Source of the DNA: an uncultured Chryseobacterium sp.
Lineage (GTDB): Bacteria > Bacteroidota > Bacteroidia > Flavobacteriales > Weeksellaceae
Length of the DNA: 40,266 nucleotides
Direction: 5' to 3'
Assembly (NCBI GenBank): GCA_913778275.1
Contig: CAJYWN010000023.1
Span: 1-40,266 of the forward strand
Part shown: positions 1 to 8,451 of the stretch, piece after piece
Layout: each line of letters begins with the position of its first letter
How positions within the stretch are numbered: position 1 is the stretch's first letter
Made by a program: the position numbers and the translations under genes
Notes under the pieces: generated by a model
Told to the model about the DNA's origin: nothing
Database searches by the model: none
What the model saw: the letters and a program-made list of their open reading frames with translations, nothing else

Positions 1-2
1 GT

Positions 3-19
3 CGGCACCTTTGGTGCCG
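3..19. repeat. Short GC-rich perfect hairpin
   Basis: CGGCACC, a TTT loop and GGTGCCG form a perfect 7-bp stem just downstream of the ferritin gene. No T-tract is visible inside the window on the minus strand, so it may be a terminator stem or an intergenic palindrome cut by the window edge. Confidence 0.4.
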
Positions 20-48
20 CCGAAACTGTATTATTAAGTCAATTCACA

Positions 49-555
49 TTATTCTCCTTTAGGATTAAAAACCCTTTGTGCCAGTTCCTGGTCGAAAAGA
101 TATAGCGCTGAAGGATTATCAGATACCATTTTAATTTTCGTTACCAGCTGGGAAGCACTTGCCTCCTCTTCTACTTGTTCATTAATAAACCATTGTAAAA
201 ATGATGTTGTTGCAAAATCGCCCTCGTCATTGGCATTTTTAACAATATTGAAAATGCTTTTTGTCACTTTTCTTTCGTGTTCCAGGGCTCTTTCAAAAAT
301 ATCAATTGCCCCGAGAAATTCGTGGGGTGGTTTTGGAATTTCACCGACGATGATCTCACCTCCTACATCATTAAGATAATCAAACATTTTATCAGCGTGC
401 ATTAATTCTTCTTTACTCTGCACTCTGAAATAGTTGGCAATTCCGTCAAGATCTTTTCCTGAAAACCAGGCCGACATTGACAGGTAATATTGGGCAGCGT
501 ATTGTTCGTGAGCTATTTGTTCGTTCAGTAATTTCGCAATTTTCTCGCTAATCAT
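49..555 (-). CDS. ftnA: Non-heme ferritin
   Basis: Bacterial ferritin of 168 aa that stores iron by oxidising Fe(II) at a di-iron ferroxidase centre in a 24-subunit cytoplasmic cage. Expected ferroxidase ligands are visible: E17, Y24, the pair E49/E50 and H53 (motif KEELMHAD), with further acidic and Gln residues in the fourth helix region (INEQVEEE). The start is placed at the internal ATG giving MISEKIAK, which matches the usual ferritin N-terminus; the longer open frame adds 20 hydrophobic residues unlike the family. It is probably monocistronic, since the next gene upstream ends in a clear terminator. The family assignment is firm; the E. coli-style symbol is by homology only. Confidence 0.93.
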   Translation of the reverse strand: MISEKIAKLLNEQIAHEQYAAQYYLSMSAWFSGKDLDGIANYFRVQSKEELMHADKMFDYLNDVGGEIIVGEIPKPPHEFLGAIDIFERALEHERKVTKSIFNIVKNANDEGDFATTSFLQWFINEQVEEEASASQLVTKIKMVSDNPSALYLFDQELAQRVFNPKGE

Positions 556-622
556 AAGTATAAATTTACAGTCAAAATTAGGGAATAAAACTCCTAAAAC
601 AAAGTTTAAATACAAATTAATA

Positions 623-650
623 GAAAAAGGACGGAATAAATTCCGCCCTT
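623..650 (-). terminator. Intrinsic terminator after the Spy-like gene
   Basis: Read on the minus strand, an 8-bp stem GGGCGGAA/TTCCGTCC (one G-T pair) with a short loop is followed by TTTTTC. It lies about 30 nt after the stop codon of the 150-aa gene. Confidence 0.8.
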
Positions 651-678
651 CAACACATTAAAAAATCAAAATTATAAA

Positions 679-1131
679 CTACTTTGTTGCATCCGGAGCT
701 ACCGTATTCATTGGTTTATGCATTCTTGCTCCTCTTTCTTTCATTGCTACTCTTCTCTGCTCCATTTTAGCTTTTCTGTCGGCTTGCCACTTATCGTATT
801 GCTGTGGTGTTAAAATCTGCTTCATTTCGGCATCCATCTGTGCTCTTTTAGCCTTCATCTGTTCAGCTCTTGCCTGTCTTGCATCTTTATTCTTTTCAAA
901 CTCAGCTTTCATTTCAGCTTTTCTTTTATCATGAAGTGCTTTGATTTTATCAACCTGAGCCTGATTTAAATCTAAATCTTTCTGCATCTGCGCAAGATGT
1001 TCCTGTTCTTTTTGCTGAAATTTCTGATGCATTTCAGCTCTTTTTGCCTGTCTGTCCTGTGGAATAGTCTGTTGAGCCATTGTGAAACCTCCAAATCCGA
1101 TAAATGCTACCGCTAATACTAATTTTTTCAT
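679..1131 (-). CDS. Spy/CpxP-like periplasmic helical protein (DUF4890 type)
   Basis: Protein of 150 aa with a clear signal peptide (MKKLVLAVAFIGFGGFTMAQ) followed by a highly charged, Gln/Lys/Glu/Met-rich all-helical region. The segment LTPQQYDKW near residues 108-116 resembles the LTxxQ motif of Spy/CpxP periplasmic chaperones and of Bacteroidota DUF4890 proteins. Coiled-coil-forming heptads are likely through residues 40-120. A role in envelope stress or protein protection is inferred from this family resemblance, not shown. The gene has its own terminator and, 32 nt upstream of its ATG, a promoter-like motif shared with the next secreted gene. Confidence 0.75.
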   Translation of the reverse strand: MKKLVLAVAFIGFGGFTMAQQTIPQDRQAKRAEMHQKFQQKEQEHLAQMQKDLDLNQAQVDKIKALHDKRKAEMKAEFEKNKDARQARAEQMKAKRAQMDAEMKQILTPQQYDKWQADRKAKMEQRRVAMKERGARMHKPMNTVAPDATK

Positions 1132-1162
1132 ATTACAAATCTTTAATTATTTCTTTTATATA

Positions 1163-1192
1163 TTTTTGATTCTTTATTAAAACAAAAGTTAA
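1163..1192 (-). promoter_or_regulatory. Shared promoter-like motif, copy 1 (150-aa gene)
   Basis: On the minus strand TTAACTT, 15 nt, then ATCAAAAA, ending 32 nt before the ATG of the Spy-like gene. The same two blocks with the same spacing occur twice more, at 1338-1367 and 2552-2581. The two-block shape with an AAC core resembles an ECF-sigma promoter, but this is inference. Confidence 0.5.
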
Positions 1193-1251
1193 ATATTAAA
1201 TATCATAAATATTGTTAAAATTAAATATGAATAATTCAACAAAAAAATATT

Positions 1252-1280
1252 GAAAAAGGCAGGATTTATACAACCTGCCT
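1252..1280 (-). terminator. Intrinsic terminator hairpin in duplication copy A
   Basis: On the minus strand a stem AGGCAGG/CCTGCCT is followed by TTTTTC. It sits downstream of the gene-less promoter copy and upstream of the 150-aa gene. Confidence 0.75.
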
Positions 1281-1337
1281 CCACACCACTTAAATATAAT
1301 ATATGAAAATCTATTATTCAATTATTTCCTTTATATC

Positions 1338-1367
1338 TTTTTGATTATCTGTTAAAACAAAAGTTAA
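1338..1367 (-). promoter_or_regulatory. Shared promoter-like motif, copy 2 (no gene behind it)
   Basis: TTAACTT-N15-ATCAAAAA on the minus strand inside duplication copy B. Reading on, the next element is the terminator at 1252-1280 with no open frame between, so any transcript would be a short RNA of roughly 60-90 nt. Confidence 0.45.
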
Positions 1368-1427
1368 ATATTAAATATCATAAATATTGTTAAAATTTCA
1401 TGCGAATATATCAATACCTATTTATAA

Positions 1428-1455
1428 CAAAAAGAGCAGATAAAAAATCTGCCCT
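1428..1455 (-). terminator. Intrinsic terminator after the 338-aa gene
   Basis: On the minus strand GGGCAGAT, a T-rich loop, ATCTGCTC, then TTTTTG. It begins about 30 nt past the stop codon. Confidence 0.8.
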
Positions 1456-1484
1456 TCACACCACTTAAATATAATATATGAAAA

Positions 1485-2501
1485 TTAATTCTTAGCAAAT
1501 CCATTTCTAAAACCGCCGTTGCCTTTTTTCTCGCCGCCATTATTCTGCTGTCTTGGGGCAGCATTTTCACTTCTTCTAGAACCACCTTCATTTCTGAAAC
1601 CGCCGTTGTTCTCTCTTCTCGGAGCTTCTTCTCTTTTTATTTCCCCACCCCTGAAGCCACCGCCTCTGTTGCCATTATTTTCAGCTCGAGGTGCACGGAA
1701 TCCTCCGTCATTTCTTACTCCGCTATCATTACCTCCTCTGAAACCACCATTGTTTCTCGGTACATTGCCGTTATTTCTGAAACCGGAATTATCGTTATTC
1801 TTGTTACCAGCATTGTTGTTGCGGAACCCTCCGTTATTGCCATAGTTACCATCTCTTACAGAGCCCCGGAATCCATTGTTTGGTCTGTCGCTGGATCTTA
1901 CAATATTAAAGGTAGGATTATCCATTCTTCTGAATTTCACCCTGTCTACCCTGTAAATATTGATGTTTACATTTCTATATCTTGGCATAGGTCTGCAGAT
2001 TGCCGCATAATGTGTTCTTCTGTAATTCTGGAAATATACGACCGGACTGTATCCTCTGTAATAATTATTCTGGAAAACTACAAAAACCCTTGGTCCCATA
2101 ATTCTTTGTAAAGCGTAGAATCTGTCATAATACCATCTGTCCGGATTGTAACGATAGAATCTGTTCCATGATGAGAAGCTTACATACAGATTGTTTAATC
2201 TTATAATCTGGTCAATCTGCCAAGGACTTAATCTGTTTTGGGTAAAGAATACATTCCAGTTGATGTTAACAATGCTGTTTCGGTAATCGTTGTAATTACT
2301 CTGATAATAGTTCTGTGGATAATAATCCTGTGGATAATTGTAATAATAGTCATCTGGGAAATAATTCTGATCATCTTCATCGCTGTAATAGCCACCATCA
2401 TTCTGATAATATCCGTCATTATCATATCCGTAATCCGGATACTGCTGAGCAAAGGAAAAAGTTCCCAGGCTCAAAGCAAAACCGATCAATATTTTTTTCA
2501 T
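1485..2501 (-). CDS. Secreted low-complexity protein: Tyr/Asp-rich N-terminus, Gly/Arg/Asn-rich C-terminus
   Basis: Unrecognised protein of 338 aa. A signal peptide (MKKILIGFALSLGTFSFAQ) is followed by an acidic Tyr/Asp/Asn-rich stretch (about residues 20-75), a more ordinary Arg/Tyr/Phe-rich middle (about 76-200), and a long basic Gly/Arg/Asn-rich tail (about 210-335). The tail contains about eight copies of a (N/G)GFR motif. The charge is polarised, acidic in front and basic behind, which would favour self-association or binding to polyanions. There is no C-terminal T9SS sorting domain, so it is probably periplasmic or membrane-associated. It shares a promoter-like motif with the neighbouring Spy-like gene. 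Function is unknown. Confidence 0.75.
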   Translation of the reverse strand: MKKILIGFALSLGTFSFAQQYPDYGYDNDGYYQNDGGYYSDEDDQNYFPDDYYYNYPQDYYPQNYYQSNYNDYRNSIVNINWNVFFTQNRLSPWQIDQIIRLNNLYVSFSSWNRFYRYNPDRWYYDRFYALQRIMGPRVFVVFQNNYYRGYSPVVYFQNYRRTHYAAICRPMPRYRNVNINIYRVDRVKFRRMDNPTFNIVRSSDRPNNGFRGSVRDGNYGNNGGFRNNNAGNKNNDNSGFRNNGNVPRNNGGFRGGNDSGVRNDGGFRAPRAENNGNRGGGFRGGEIKREEAPRRENNGGFRNEGGSRRSENAAPRQQNNGGEKKGNGGFRNGFAKN

Positions 2502-2551
2502 TTTTTTAGTCGTTAATTGGTTAATAATATAGTAGAATTATTCATTCTATC

Positions 2552-2581
2552 TTTTTGATATAAATAGAAAAAAGAAGTTAA
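2552..2581 (-). promoter_or_regulatory. Shared promoter-like motif, copy 3 (338-aa gene)
   Basis: TTAACTT-N15-ATCAAAAA on the minus strand, 51 nt before the ATG of the 338-aa gene. The upstream block overlaps one arm of the malQ terminator hairpin. Confidence 0.5.
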
Positions 2582-2603
2582 ATCTTCCGATAAAACTTCT
2601 TTT
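2568..2603 (-). terminator. malQ terminator
   Basis: On the minus strand AAAAGAAGTT pairs with AACTTCTTTT across a 14-nt loop and runs into further T residues, about 40 nt after the malQ stop. Confidence 0.65.
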
Positions 2604-2640
2604 AATTATACATTAACAAATTGATAATCAATTGTTAAAT

Positions 2641-5292
2641 TTACAATCTTCCGCTATCTTTTACCCAATCAAATATCTTTTTATTAAAATCGGTCTCGTG
2701 TTTCAGATCTTCCAGTTTAAGGTGCATTCTGTACCTCCAATAATGCGGGAAGACAGCAGGATTGTTAATTCTTTCGTTATCCATTTCAATATTGGCCAAT
2801 CGGTGATCGGTTGCCAGAAATTCCTGTATCGGGAAAATAGCCAGCATCGCATCATTGTAAAGATGCTGCTTCATAATAATTTCAGCCAGGTGGGGATCCA
2901 GATTTTCCGGTGCCTGTCCGTACTGGATGAGCTGAAGATTAAAATACTGCTGGGTAAGTGAAGGATTTTCTTTCCACCATTGTCTCAGGGTTGAGCTATC
3001 ATGAGAAGAAGCGGTTACCACATTAAGATATCCTGCATTTTTAGGATTGTAGAAAGGAATATTATCGGACGGCATTCTCTGAACTTTCAAAGCAACAATA
3101 GCGAGTTCATCCATTACTACAGGTACACAATCCGGAACCAGGCCAAGATCTTCACCGCAAATGAGCATCTTTGTAGCGTTCAGAATCACAGGTAATTTTT
3201 CCATGGCTTTTTCGTACCACAGATGATCCTGCCTTTTGAAGAAATAATCGTGATACAGATCATAGATTGCTTTCTTTTCCCAATCCGAAAGATATTTGTA
3301 TGATTCGGTGCGGTATACATTGAATCTCGGATGATAAACCACCTGTCCGTTTCTTTCTTCAATTAAAAACAGAACATTTGCACACAATGATATCAGCTGA
3401 TCTTCAATCGGTCCGCGAGGATTATTCTTAAAGAAATCCGACAACTTTCTCTGGGTATTGAATTCTTCCTTAAAAGAATAGGTCCCATCATGATTATTGT
3501 TGATAAATTCAAGAGCCCTTCCGCTGTCTTCACCAAAATAGTTCCACAGAATCTGATCATTGATATATGGTTTACAGTATCTGTCGAAATTAAAAGGAAT
3601 ATGCCATCTGCCGAATTCTTCCAGCGTGACCGGAACGGCAGGATAAAAATATCCGAGAATTCCCTGTGTGGCAGAAACCGGCATTCTCCAGATTCTGAAA
3701 AATCCCAAAATATGATCAATCCTCATTGCATCGAAATACTGCTCCAATGCTTTGAATCTGTTTTTCCACCACTTGTAGTCATCCGCTTTCATCGCTTCCC
3801 AGTTATAGGTTGGGAACTCCCAGTTCTGTCCCAATTCGGTAAACTGATCCGGCGGTGCTCCTGCCTGGAAATCCATTCCGAATAATTCAGGTTCTGTCCA
3901 CGCTTCTACCGAATGTCTGTAAATACCAATCGGAAGATCACCTTTTACGGAAACACCAAGGCTATGCGTATAATCAATGGCTTCTTTCAACTGCCTGTGA
4001 AGCTGATACTGTACCCATGCATGAAGCATAGACGCATCATAATCTTTACTTTTTGCACTAAAGAAAGGCGCGATTTTTCCCGGAATATATTTTTTATGGG
4101 TTTTCCATTCGTTGAAATTCGGGGTTTTGTATTTATCTCTCAACACACAAAATGCAGCATACGGAATTAGCCAGGATTCATTGTCTTTGATAAATTTTTT
4201 AAAGTTTCTGTCTTTATAAATTTTTTCTTTATCAGTATCAAAAACCGCTTTCAGATATTTCCATTTTCCGGAAATCATCTTTTCATAATCAATCAGGTCA
4301 AGAGCATTCAATTCTGATTTTTCAGCTTCATATTCAGGAACAAGATGTTCAGGCAACGGAAAATCCAACTGTTCGAGAGAAATATACTGCGGATGGAGCG
4401 CATATACTGAAACTGCCGCGTATGGATAAGAGTCTGTCCATGTATAATTTGCAGTAGTATCATTAATTGGAAGAATCTGGATGATTCCAAGATTGGTTTC
4501 TTTAGACCAGTCTGCCAGCTTTTTCAGATCTGAAAATTCTCCGACTCCAAAGCCGTCATTCGTTCTTAATGAAAAGATTGGAACAGCAACCCCGGCATCA
4601 TGATACATCTGATAGAGCTTGAATTTAAAGTAATGATCCGAAACAACGTGCAGAACATCCTTCGATCTGTTAGGCAGTGCAAAACGGTTTTCGCCTGCTT
4701 CAACATCAAAAACTTTTCCGGAAGCTTTATCGTAAAGACAGTATTTGTACTGGATAAATTCATTTTCAGGAATTTCAACTGAGGTTTCCCAGACCCCGAA
4801 GTCCGTCTGAGACAAATGAATGACATTATCATAGTCCCAATTTCCGAGAGAAGCTGTGCTGCCAAACAACACAATTGACCAGTCGGGATTATAAATCGGA
4901 GCTTCAATTCTGAATAGATGGGTATGCTTTTTTAAAACCGATATTTTTTCCGGTTTAAATGTATTGAGTTTATTGTAAAGAATTTTATTATTGAGATAAT
5001 TTTCGGGAAAGTTCTTGTTGTTCCACTGATCAAAAATGATAAATTCTTTATAGTTATGAGGAAAACTTAGACGATGCTGAACAAATTCTTCCCGAAGAAG
5101 GTTTCCTCTTTCGTCTACCAGCTGATACTGATAGGAAATGGATTTTGAGAAATAATCCACCTCGCATTTCCACTGCCCATTTTCTTCATAAAACATAGGA
5201 TGAGTCTGTGATACAGCACCTTCTTCGCTGATAACCAACTGTAATCTTTCACCGACTTTTGTACTGTAACCTACATTAAAGTATATCTTCAT
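2641..5292 (-). CDS. malQ: 4-alpha-glucanotransferase (amylomaltase, GH77)
   Basis: Enzyme of 883 aa that moves alpha-1,4-glucan chains between maltodextrin or glycogen acceptors in the cytoplasm. Two N-terminal starch-binding CBM20-like domains (about residues 1-110 and 125-220; the second contains FGSTASLGNWD) precede the GH77 barrel (about 235-880). GH77 catalytic residues are visible: nucleophile D526 in MRIDHILGFFR, acid/base E714 in CGEDLGLVPD, and transition-state stabiliser D765 in ASSHDSSTLR. The long form with added CBM20 domains is normal for Bacteroidota and plant DPE2-type enzymes. There is no signal peptide. Terminators on both sides suggest a single-gene transcript. Confidence 0.95.
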   Translation of the reverse strand: MKIYFNVGYSTKVGERLQLVISEEGAVSQTHPMFYEENGQWKCEVDYFSKSISYQYQLVDERGNLLREEFVQHRLSFPHNYKEFIIFDQWNNKNFPENYLNNKILYNKLNTFKPEKISVLKKHTHLFRIEAPIYNPDWSIVLFGSTASLGNWDYDNVIHLSQTDFGVWETSVEIPENEFIQYKYCLYDKASGKVFDVEAGENRFALPNRSKDVLHVVSDHYFKFKLYQMYHDAGVAVPIFSLRTNDGFGVGEFSDLKKLADWSKETNLGIIQILPINDTTANYTWTDSYPYAAVSVYALHPQYISLEQLDFPLPEHLVPEYEAEKSELNALDLIDYEKMISGKWKYLKAVFDTDKEKIYKDRNFKKFIKDNESWLIPYAAFCVLRDKYKTPNFNEWKTHKKYIPGKIAPFFSAKSKDYDASMLHAWVQYQLHRQLKEAIDYTHSLGVSVKGDLPIGIYRHSVEAWTEPELFGMDFQAGAPPDQFTELGQNWEFPTYNWEAMKADDYKWWKNRFKALEQYFDAMRIDHILGFFRIWRMPVSATQGILGYFYPAVPVTLEEFGRWHIPFNFDRYCKPYINDQILWNYFGEDSGRALEFINNNHDGTYSFKEEFNTQRKLSDFFKNNPRGPIEDQLISLCANVLFLIEERNGQVVYHPRFNVYRTESYKYLSDWEKKAIYDLYHDYFFKRQDHLWYEKAMEKLPVILNATKMLICGEDLGLVPDCVPVVMDELAIVALKVQRMPSDNIPFYNPKNAGYLNVVTASSHDSSTLRQWWKENPSLTQQYFNLQLIQYGQAPENLDPHLAEIIMKQHLYNDAMLAIFPIQEFLATDHRLANIEMDNERINNPAVFPHYWRYRMHLKLEDLKHETDFNKKIFDWVKDSGRL

Positions 5293-5361
5293 TTACATTT
5301 TTTTATAAAAATACATTATAATATCGAAAAATAAAACTTATTGAATATCAAATATTCATTA

Positions 5362-5393
5362 AAAAAACCTTCCCAAAAATATTTGGAAAGGTT
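5362..5393 (-). terminator. Terminator after the T9SS cargo gene
   Basis: On the minus strand an AACCTTTCC/GGGAAGGTT stem with an A/T loop is followed by a run of T. It lies about 25 nt after the stop codon. Confidence 0.75.
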
Positions 5394-5415
5394 GATTTTT
5401 TTGTAAAGATAAAGA

Positions 5416-6582
5416 TTATTCTGTTACCACAATTTTCTTATTGAGCAGCACTTTTCCGGATTCATCTGTAATGTTTACCAGATACGCTCCGCTTACAAGA
5501 TTTTTAAGATAAAGCTGCTGACGCAAAGAACCCTCTTTTACAGATAAATTCTGTTTCATGATATTTTTTCCGGATAAGTCGAATACATTTATAGTGATAT
5601 TTCCTTTCACCGTTTTATCATTAACATTTATGTTGATCAGTTTTTCATCTACCCTTGTAGGATAAATATCGATGTTTGCAAAGACGTTTCCTAAAGCAGC
5701 TTTGTCATTTGCAAAATACTTGCTGGCAAGATCATAAATATGAAGATTTTGTTCTCCCGGAAGCTGTTTCGCCATTAAAGTATTCAGATCAACTTCGTAC
5801 AGAGGAGCACCTTTTGCACTTGCAATAATAACATTTCCTTTTGGGTTGACCGCAGATCCGTTTACGGAATAATTATCCGGAATCCCGGCAATTTTGCCGA
5901 TAAATTTCGCTTTTAATTCCTTTGTCACAATTTTAAAAACATTTCCCGAAGCGGAAAACACGTAAAAATTACCTTCGGCATCAGCTATCATATCTCCTCC
6001 AAAACCTGTTTCCATAATGGTAAAAGAATTTTTGCCGTTGGCTGCATCATCCGCAATGATTCCAAGATCACTAACTGCATATTGATTTCCTGTTCTGCTG
6101 ATCTTCAGGAACTGCGTACCGGCATTATTAATTGCGTAGATATTGCCGTCGTATCCTGTCGCCATTCTGGTAAAGTGAGAATTAATATCACAGGACGTGA
6201 CTCTCGCTACATTGTTTTCAATCAGTGTAATTTCGCGGGATTTTGCGTTTAAAATATAAATGTTCGAGGAGAACATCGGCATATACACCAGATTGTTGTT
6301 GGAAGAATCGTAAGCCAATGTTGCCATATTCATGGCCTGTGCGTTGTTGTACGTATTTTTATCTTCAGTGACTGCCCCATTTCTGGTTTGTGAAAAAACT
6401 TTTGCAGAAGAGTCCGCCGTAAAAATTTTCTCTCCGGAATTACCATTTGCCGGATCAATCGCACGGAAATCATTAAAGATAATGCTTGGTGATTCTTTAC
6501 CGACAAGCGCAAAGAAGTCCTGCTGTGCAGAAGCATTAATACCGACAAACAATAAGAATAAAGGGAATAGATGTTTTTTCAT
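5416..6582 (-). CDS. Secreted protein with T9SS type A sorting domain
   Basis: Protein of 388 aa with a signal peptide ending near NASAQQ. The body (about residues 25-305) has repeated short strands with conserved Gly/Asn/Asp turns such as YDGNIYAINNAG and ADAEGNFYVFSASG, suggesting a beta-propeller-like fold. The last 75 residues (VFDLSGKNIMKQ ... LVSGAYLVNI ... KIVVTE) are a typical C-terminal sorting domain for the Bacteroidota type IX secretion system, so the mature protein should be exported across the outer membrane and released or anchored at the surface. No enzymatic motif is recognised. Upstream DNA is AT-rich without a convincing promoter match. Confidence 0.8.
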   Translation of the reverse strand: MKKHLFPLFLLFVGINASAQQDFFALVGKESPSIIFNDFRAIDPANGNSGEKIFTADSSAKVFSQTRNGAVTEDKNTYNNAQAMNMATLAYDSSNNNLVYMPMFSSNIYILNAKSREITLIENNVARVTSCDINSHFTRMATGYDGNIYAINNAGTQFLKISRTGNQYAVSDLGIIADDAANGKNSFTIMETGFGGDMIADAEGNFYVFSASGNVFKIVTKELKAKFIGKIAGIPDNYSVNGSAVNPKGNVIIASAKGAPLYEVDLNTLMAKQLPGEQNLHIYDLASKYFANDKAALGNVFANIDIYPTRVDEKLININVNDKTVKGNITINVFDLSGKNIMKQNLSVKEGSLRQQLYLKNLVSGAYLVNITDESGKVLLNKKIVVTE

Positions 6583-6691
6583 AGTCTATAAATTTAAATT
6601 TTTAATCATTTTATTATGACTAAGTTACATAATTTTTTGAATTGATTTTAAAAAAATTAAGGTTAAAGAAGAATTTTGAAAATGAACTTTC

Positions 6692-6793
6692 TGTCATTCT
6701 GACGAAGAAAGGATTGCATGCAAATTTTATAGAGATTCTTCATTTCGCTTGTGAACTTCGTTCGTAAACCTTCGGTTTATATTTAGAATGGCA
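6692..6793. repeat. Intergenic inverted-repeat element with TGTCATTCT ends
   Basis: The element starts TGTCATTCTGACGAA and ends TTTAGAATGGCA, an imperfect inverted repeat. Inside are smaller palindromes (AAACCTTCGGTTT at 6766-6778 and GAACTTCGTTC at 6753-6763). It fills most of the gap between cysS and the T9SS gene and has no open frame. I recall similar TGTCATTCTGA elements as dispersed repeats in Bacteroidota genomes. Confidence 0.6.
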
Positions 6794-6804
6794 TTTGCAC
6801 ACAT

Positions 6805-6835
6805 AAAAAACTCCCACAAACAATTGTGAGAGTTT
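6805..6835 (-). terminator. cysS terminator
   Basis: On the minus strand AAACTCTCACAA, a short loop and TTGTGGGAGTTT form a stem followed by more T, 25 nt beyond the cysS stop. Confidence 0.8.
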
Positions 6836-6859
6836 ATAATATGAATATATTTTAAATTT

Positions 6860-8326
6860 CTAATTTAAGACGTACGTTGTTCCGTCTCTTCCGTCTTTTA
6901 GCTCAATACCTTCCGCAAGAAGCCGGTCACGGATCTGGTCTGATAGCTCAAAATTCTTCGATTTTCTTGCCTGGTTTCTTAATTCAATTAAAACCTGCAG
7001 CGTCTGATCCAGTTTTTCATTGTTATTTTCTTCAATGGTCTGAAGTCCTAAAACATCGAATATGAAAGCATGTAAAGTAGATTTTAAATCTTCTAAAGCG
7101 TGCGCTGAAATGGTTTCTTTTCCATCATTCAATGCAAAAATATATTTTGCTGCTTCAAACAAATGCGCAATGAGAACCGGAGAATTAAAATCATCCGTTA
7201 AGGCATCGTACGCTTTATTTTTCCATTCTTCAAGATTGAAACCGGATTGTTTTTCGTCGTTCGGAGCAATTGAATGCAAAACTTTTACAGCTTCCATTAA
7301 TCGGATGAATCCTTTTTCACTGGCCAACATGGCATCATTGGAAATATCAAGGACGCTCCTGTAATGAGCCTGAAGGAAACAGAAACGCACAATTGACGGA
7401 TGGAAAGGCTTTTCGAAGAAATCGTTTTCACCAGTTACCAGTTGCATCGGGAGAATATAATTCCCTGTTGATTTACTCATACGCTGGGAATTCATGGTCA
7501 GCATATTGGCATGCATCCAGTAGTTTACCGGAGCTGCATCATTGCAGGCTTTTCCCTGTGCGATTTCACATTCGTGGTGAGGGAATTTTAGATCCATACC
7601 TCCACCATGGATATCAAAAGTTTCACCTAAATATTTCGTGCTCATTGCCGTACATTCCAGATGCCATCCCGGAAATCCCTCTCCCCAAGGAGAATTCCAT
7701 CTCATGATGTGTGCAGGCGAAGCTTTTTTCCAAAGTGCAAAATCCTGCGGATTTTTCTTTTCGCCCTGTCCGTCCAGATCACGCGTATTGGCAAAAAGCT
7801 CCTCAATATTTCTTTTGGATAATTCGCCATAATTAAGCCCTCGTCTGTTGTATTCCAATACATCAAAATAAACAGAGCCGTTGCTTTCATAAGCAAATCC
7901 TCTCTCTATCAATTTCTGTGTGAGTTCGATCTGCTCTACAATATGCCCCGTTGCAGTAGGCTCAATATTCGGAGGTAATAAATTAAACATTTCCAAAACT
8001 TTATGAAAATCTACGGTGTATTTCTGTACGATTTCCATTGGCTCCAGTTTTTCCAACCGGGTCTGCTTCACAAACCTGTCGTTATTGACGTCCCCATCAT
8101 CGGTAAGGTGGCCTGCATCGGTAATATTCCTTACATACCTCACTTTGTACCCGAGATGCGTAAGACTGCGGTAAATGAAGTCAAAGGAAAGAAAAGTCCT
8201 CACATTTCCCAAATGCACGTTGCTGTAAACAGTAGGCCCACAAACGTACATTCCGACATTTCCTTCTAAAATGGGTTTAAATATTTCTTTTTCGCCGGTA
8301 AGCGAGTTGTATATTTTCAGTTGCAT
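6860..8326 (-). CDS. cysS: Cysteinyl-tRNA synthetase
   Basis: Class I aminoacyl-tRNA synthetase of 488 aa that charges tRNA-Cys. The HIGH-type signature is HLGN at residues 38-41, with the zinc/cysteine-recognition residue C29 in the preceding VCGPTVY block. The KMSKS-type loop is RMSKS at 282-286. Other family hallmarks are [10 protein letters not shown] and [18 protein letters not shown], which supply the remaining zinc ligands. Length fits the family (about 460-500 aa) and the enzyme appears complete. It is probably transcribed alone, with a repeat element and terminator downstream. Confidence 0.97.
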   Translation of the reverse strand: MQLKIYNSLTGEKEIFKPILEGNVGMYVCGPTVYSNVHLGNVRTFLSFDFIYRSLTHLGYKVRYVRNITDAGHLTDDGDVNNDRFVKQTRLEKLEPMEIVQKYTVDFHKVLEMFNLLPPNIEPTATGHIVEQIELTQKLIERGFAYESNGSVYFDVLEYNRRGLNYGELSKRNIEELFANTRDLDGQGEKKNPQDFALWKKASPAHIMRWNSPWGEGFPGWHLECTAMSTKYLGETFDIHGGGMDLKFPHHECEIAQGKACNDAAPVNYWMHANMLTMNSQRMSKSTGNYILPMQLVTGENDFFEKPFHPSIVRFCFLQAHYRSVLDISNDAMLASEKGFIRLMEAVKVLHSIAPNDEKQSGFNLEEWKNKAYDALTDDFNSPVLIAHLFEAAKYIFALNDGKETISAHALEDLKSTLHAFIFDVLGLQTIEENNNEKLDQTLQVLIELRNQARKSKNFELSDQIRDRLLAEGIELKDGRDGTTYVLN

Positions 8327-8451
8327 GATTTTTTATGAGTAGTAATTAATGATTAATAAATGATTTTAATTTTAATTCAGGATCAATCTTTCACAACATA
8401 TAATTGTCGTGATAAAAATTTTATCTGAGATTTTTTTAAATTTTATCATTA

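Larger units (their letters stand above)
1145..1310. repeat. Tandem duplication, copy A (166 bp)
   Basis: This copy matches 1320-1485 at a constant offset of 175 bp. The block from 1145 to 1222 and the block from 1282 to 1310 are nearly identical, with a diverged middle that nevertheless keeps a hairpin. Copy A carries the leader and promoter of the 150-aa gene plus a terminator hairpin. Confidence 0.85.
1320..1485. repeat. Tandem duplication, copy B (166 bp)
   Basis: This is the second copy of the same unit. On the minus strand it contains the 3' untranslated region and terminator of the 338-aa gene, followed by a promoter-like motif that has no gene behind it. Together with copy A it fills the whole 353-bp gap between the two secreted-protein genes. 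Confidence 0.85.

Noticed and set aside
1519..1845. Plus-strand Pro/Leu-rich open frame
   Set aside because: It is the antisense shadow of the Gly/Arg/Asn-rich tail of the secreted protein, whose codon bias keeps the other strand open.
1485..2501. Cytoplasmic RGG-type RNA-binding protein
   Set aside because: A clear signal peptide sends the protein out of the cytoplasm, so binding cellular RNA is unlikely.
2238..2516. Plus-strand hydrophobic Ile/Val-rich open frame
   Set aside because: It is antisense to the Tyr/Asp/Asn codons of the same secreted protein and has no upstream signals of its own.
8411..8448. dinB terminator
   Set aside because: GATAAAA/TTTTATC repeats are all A/T with a one-base loop; the structure is too weak to call.
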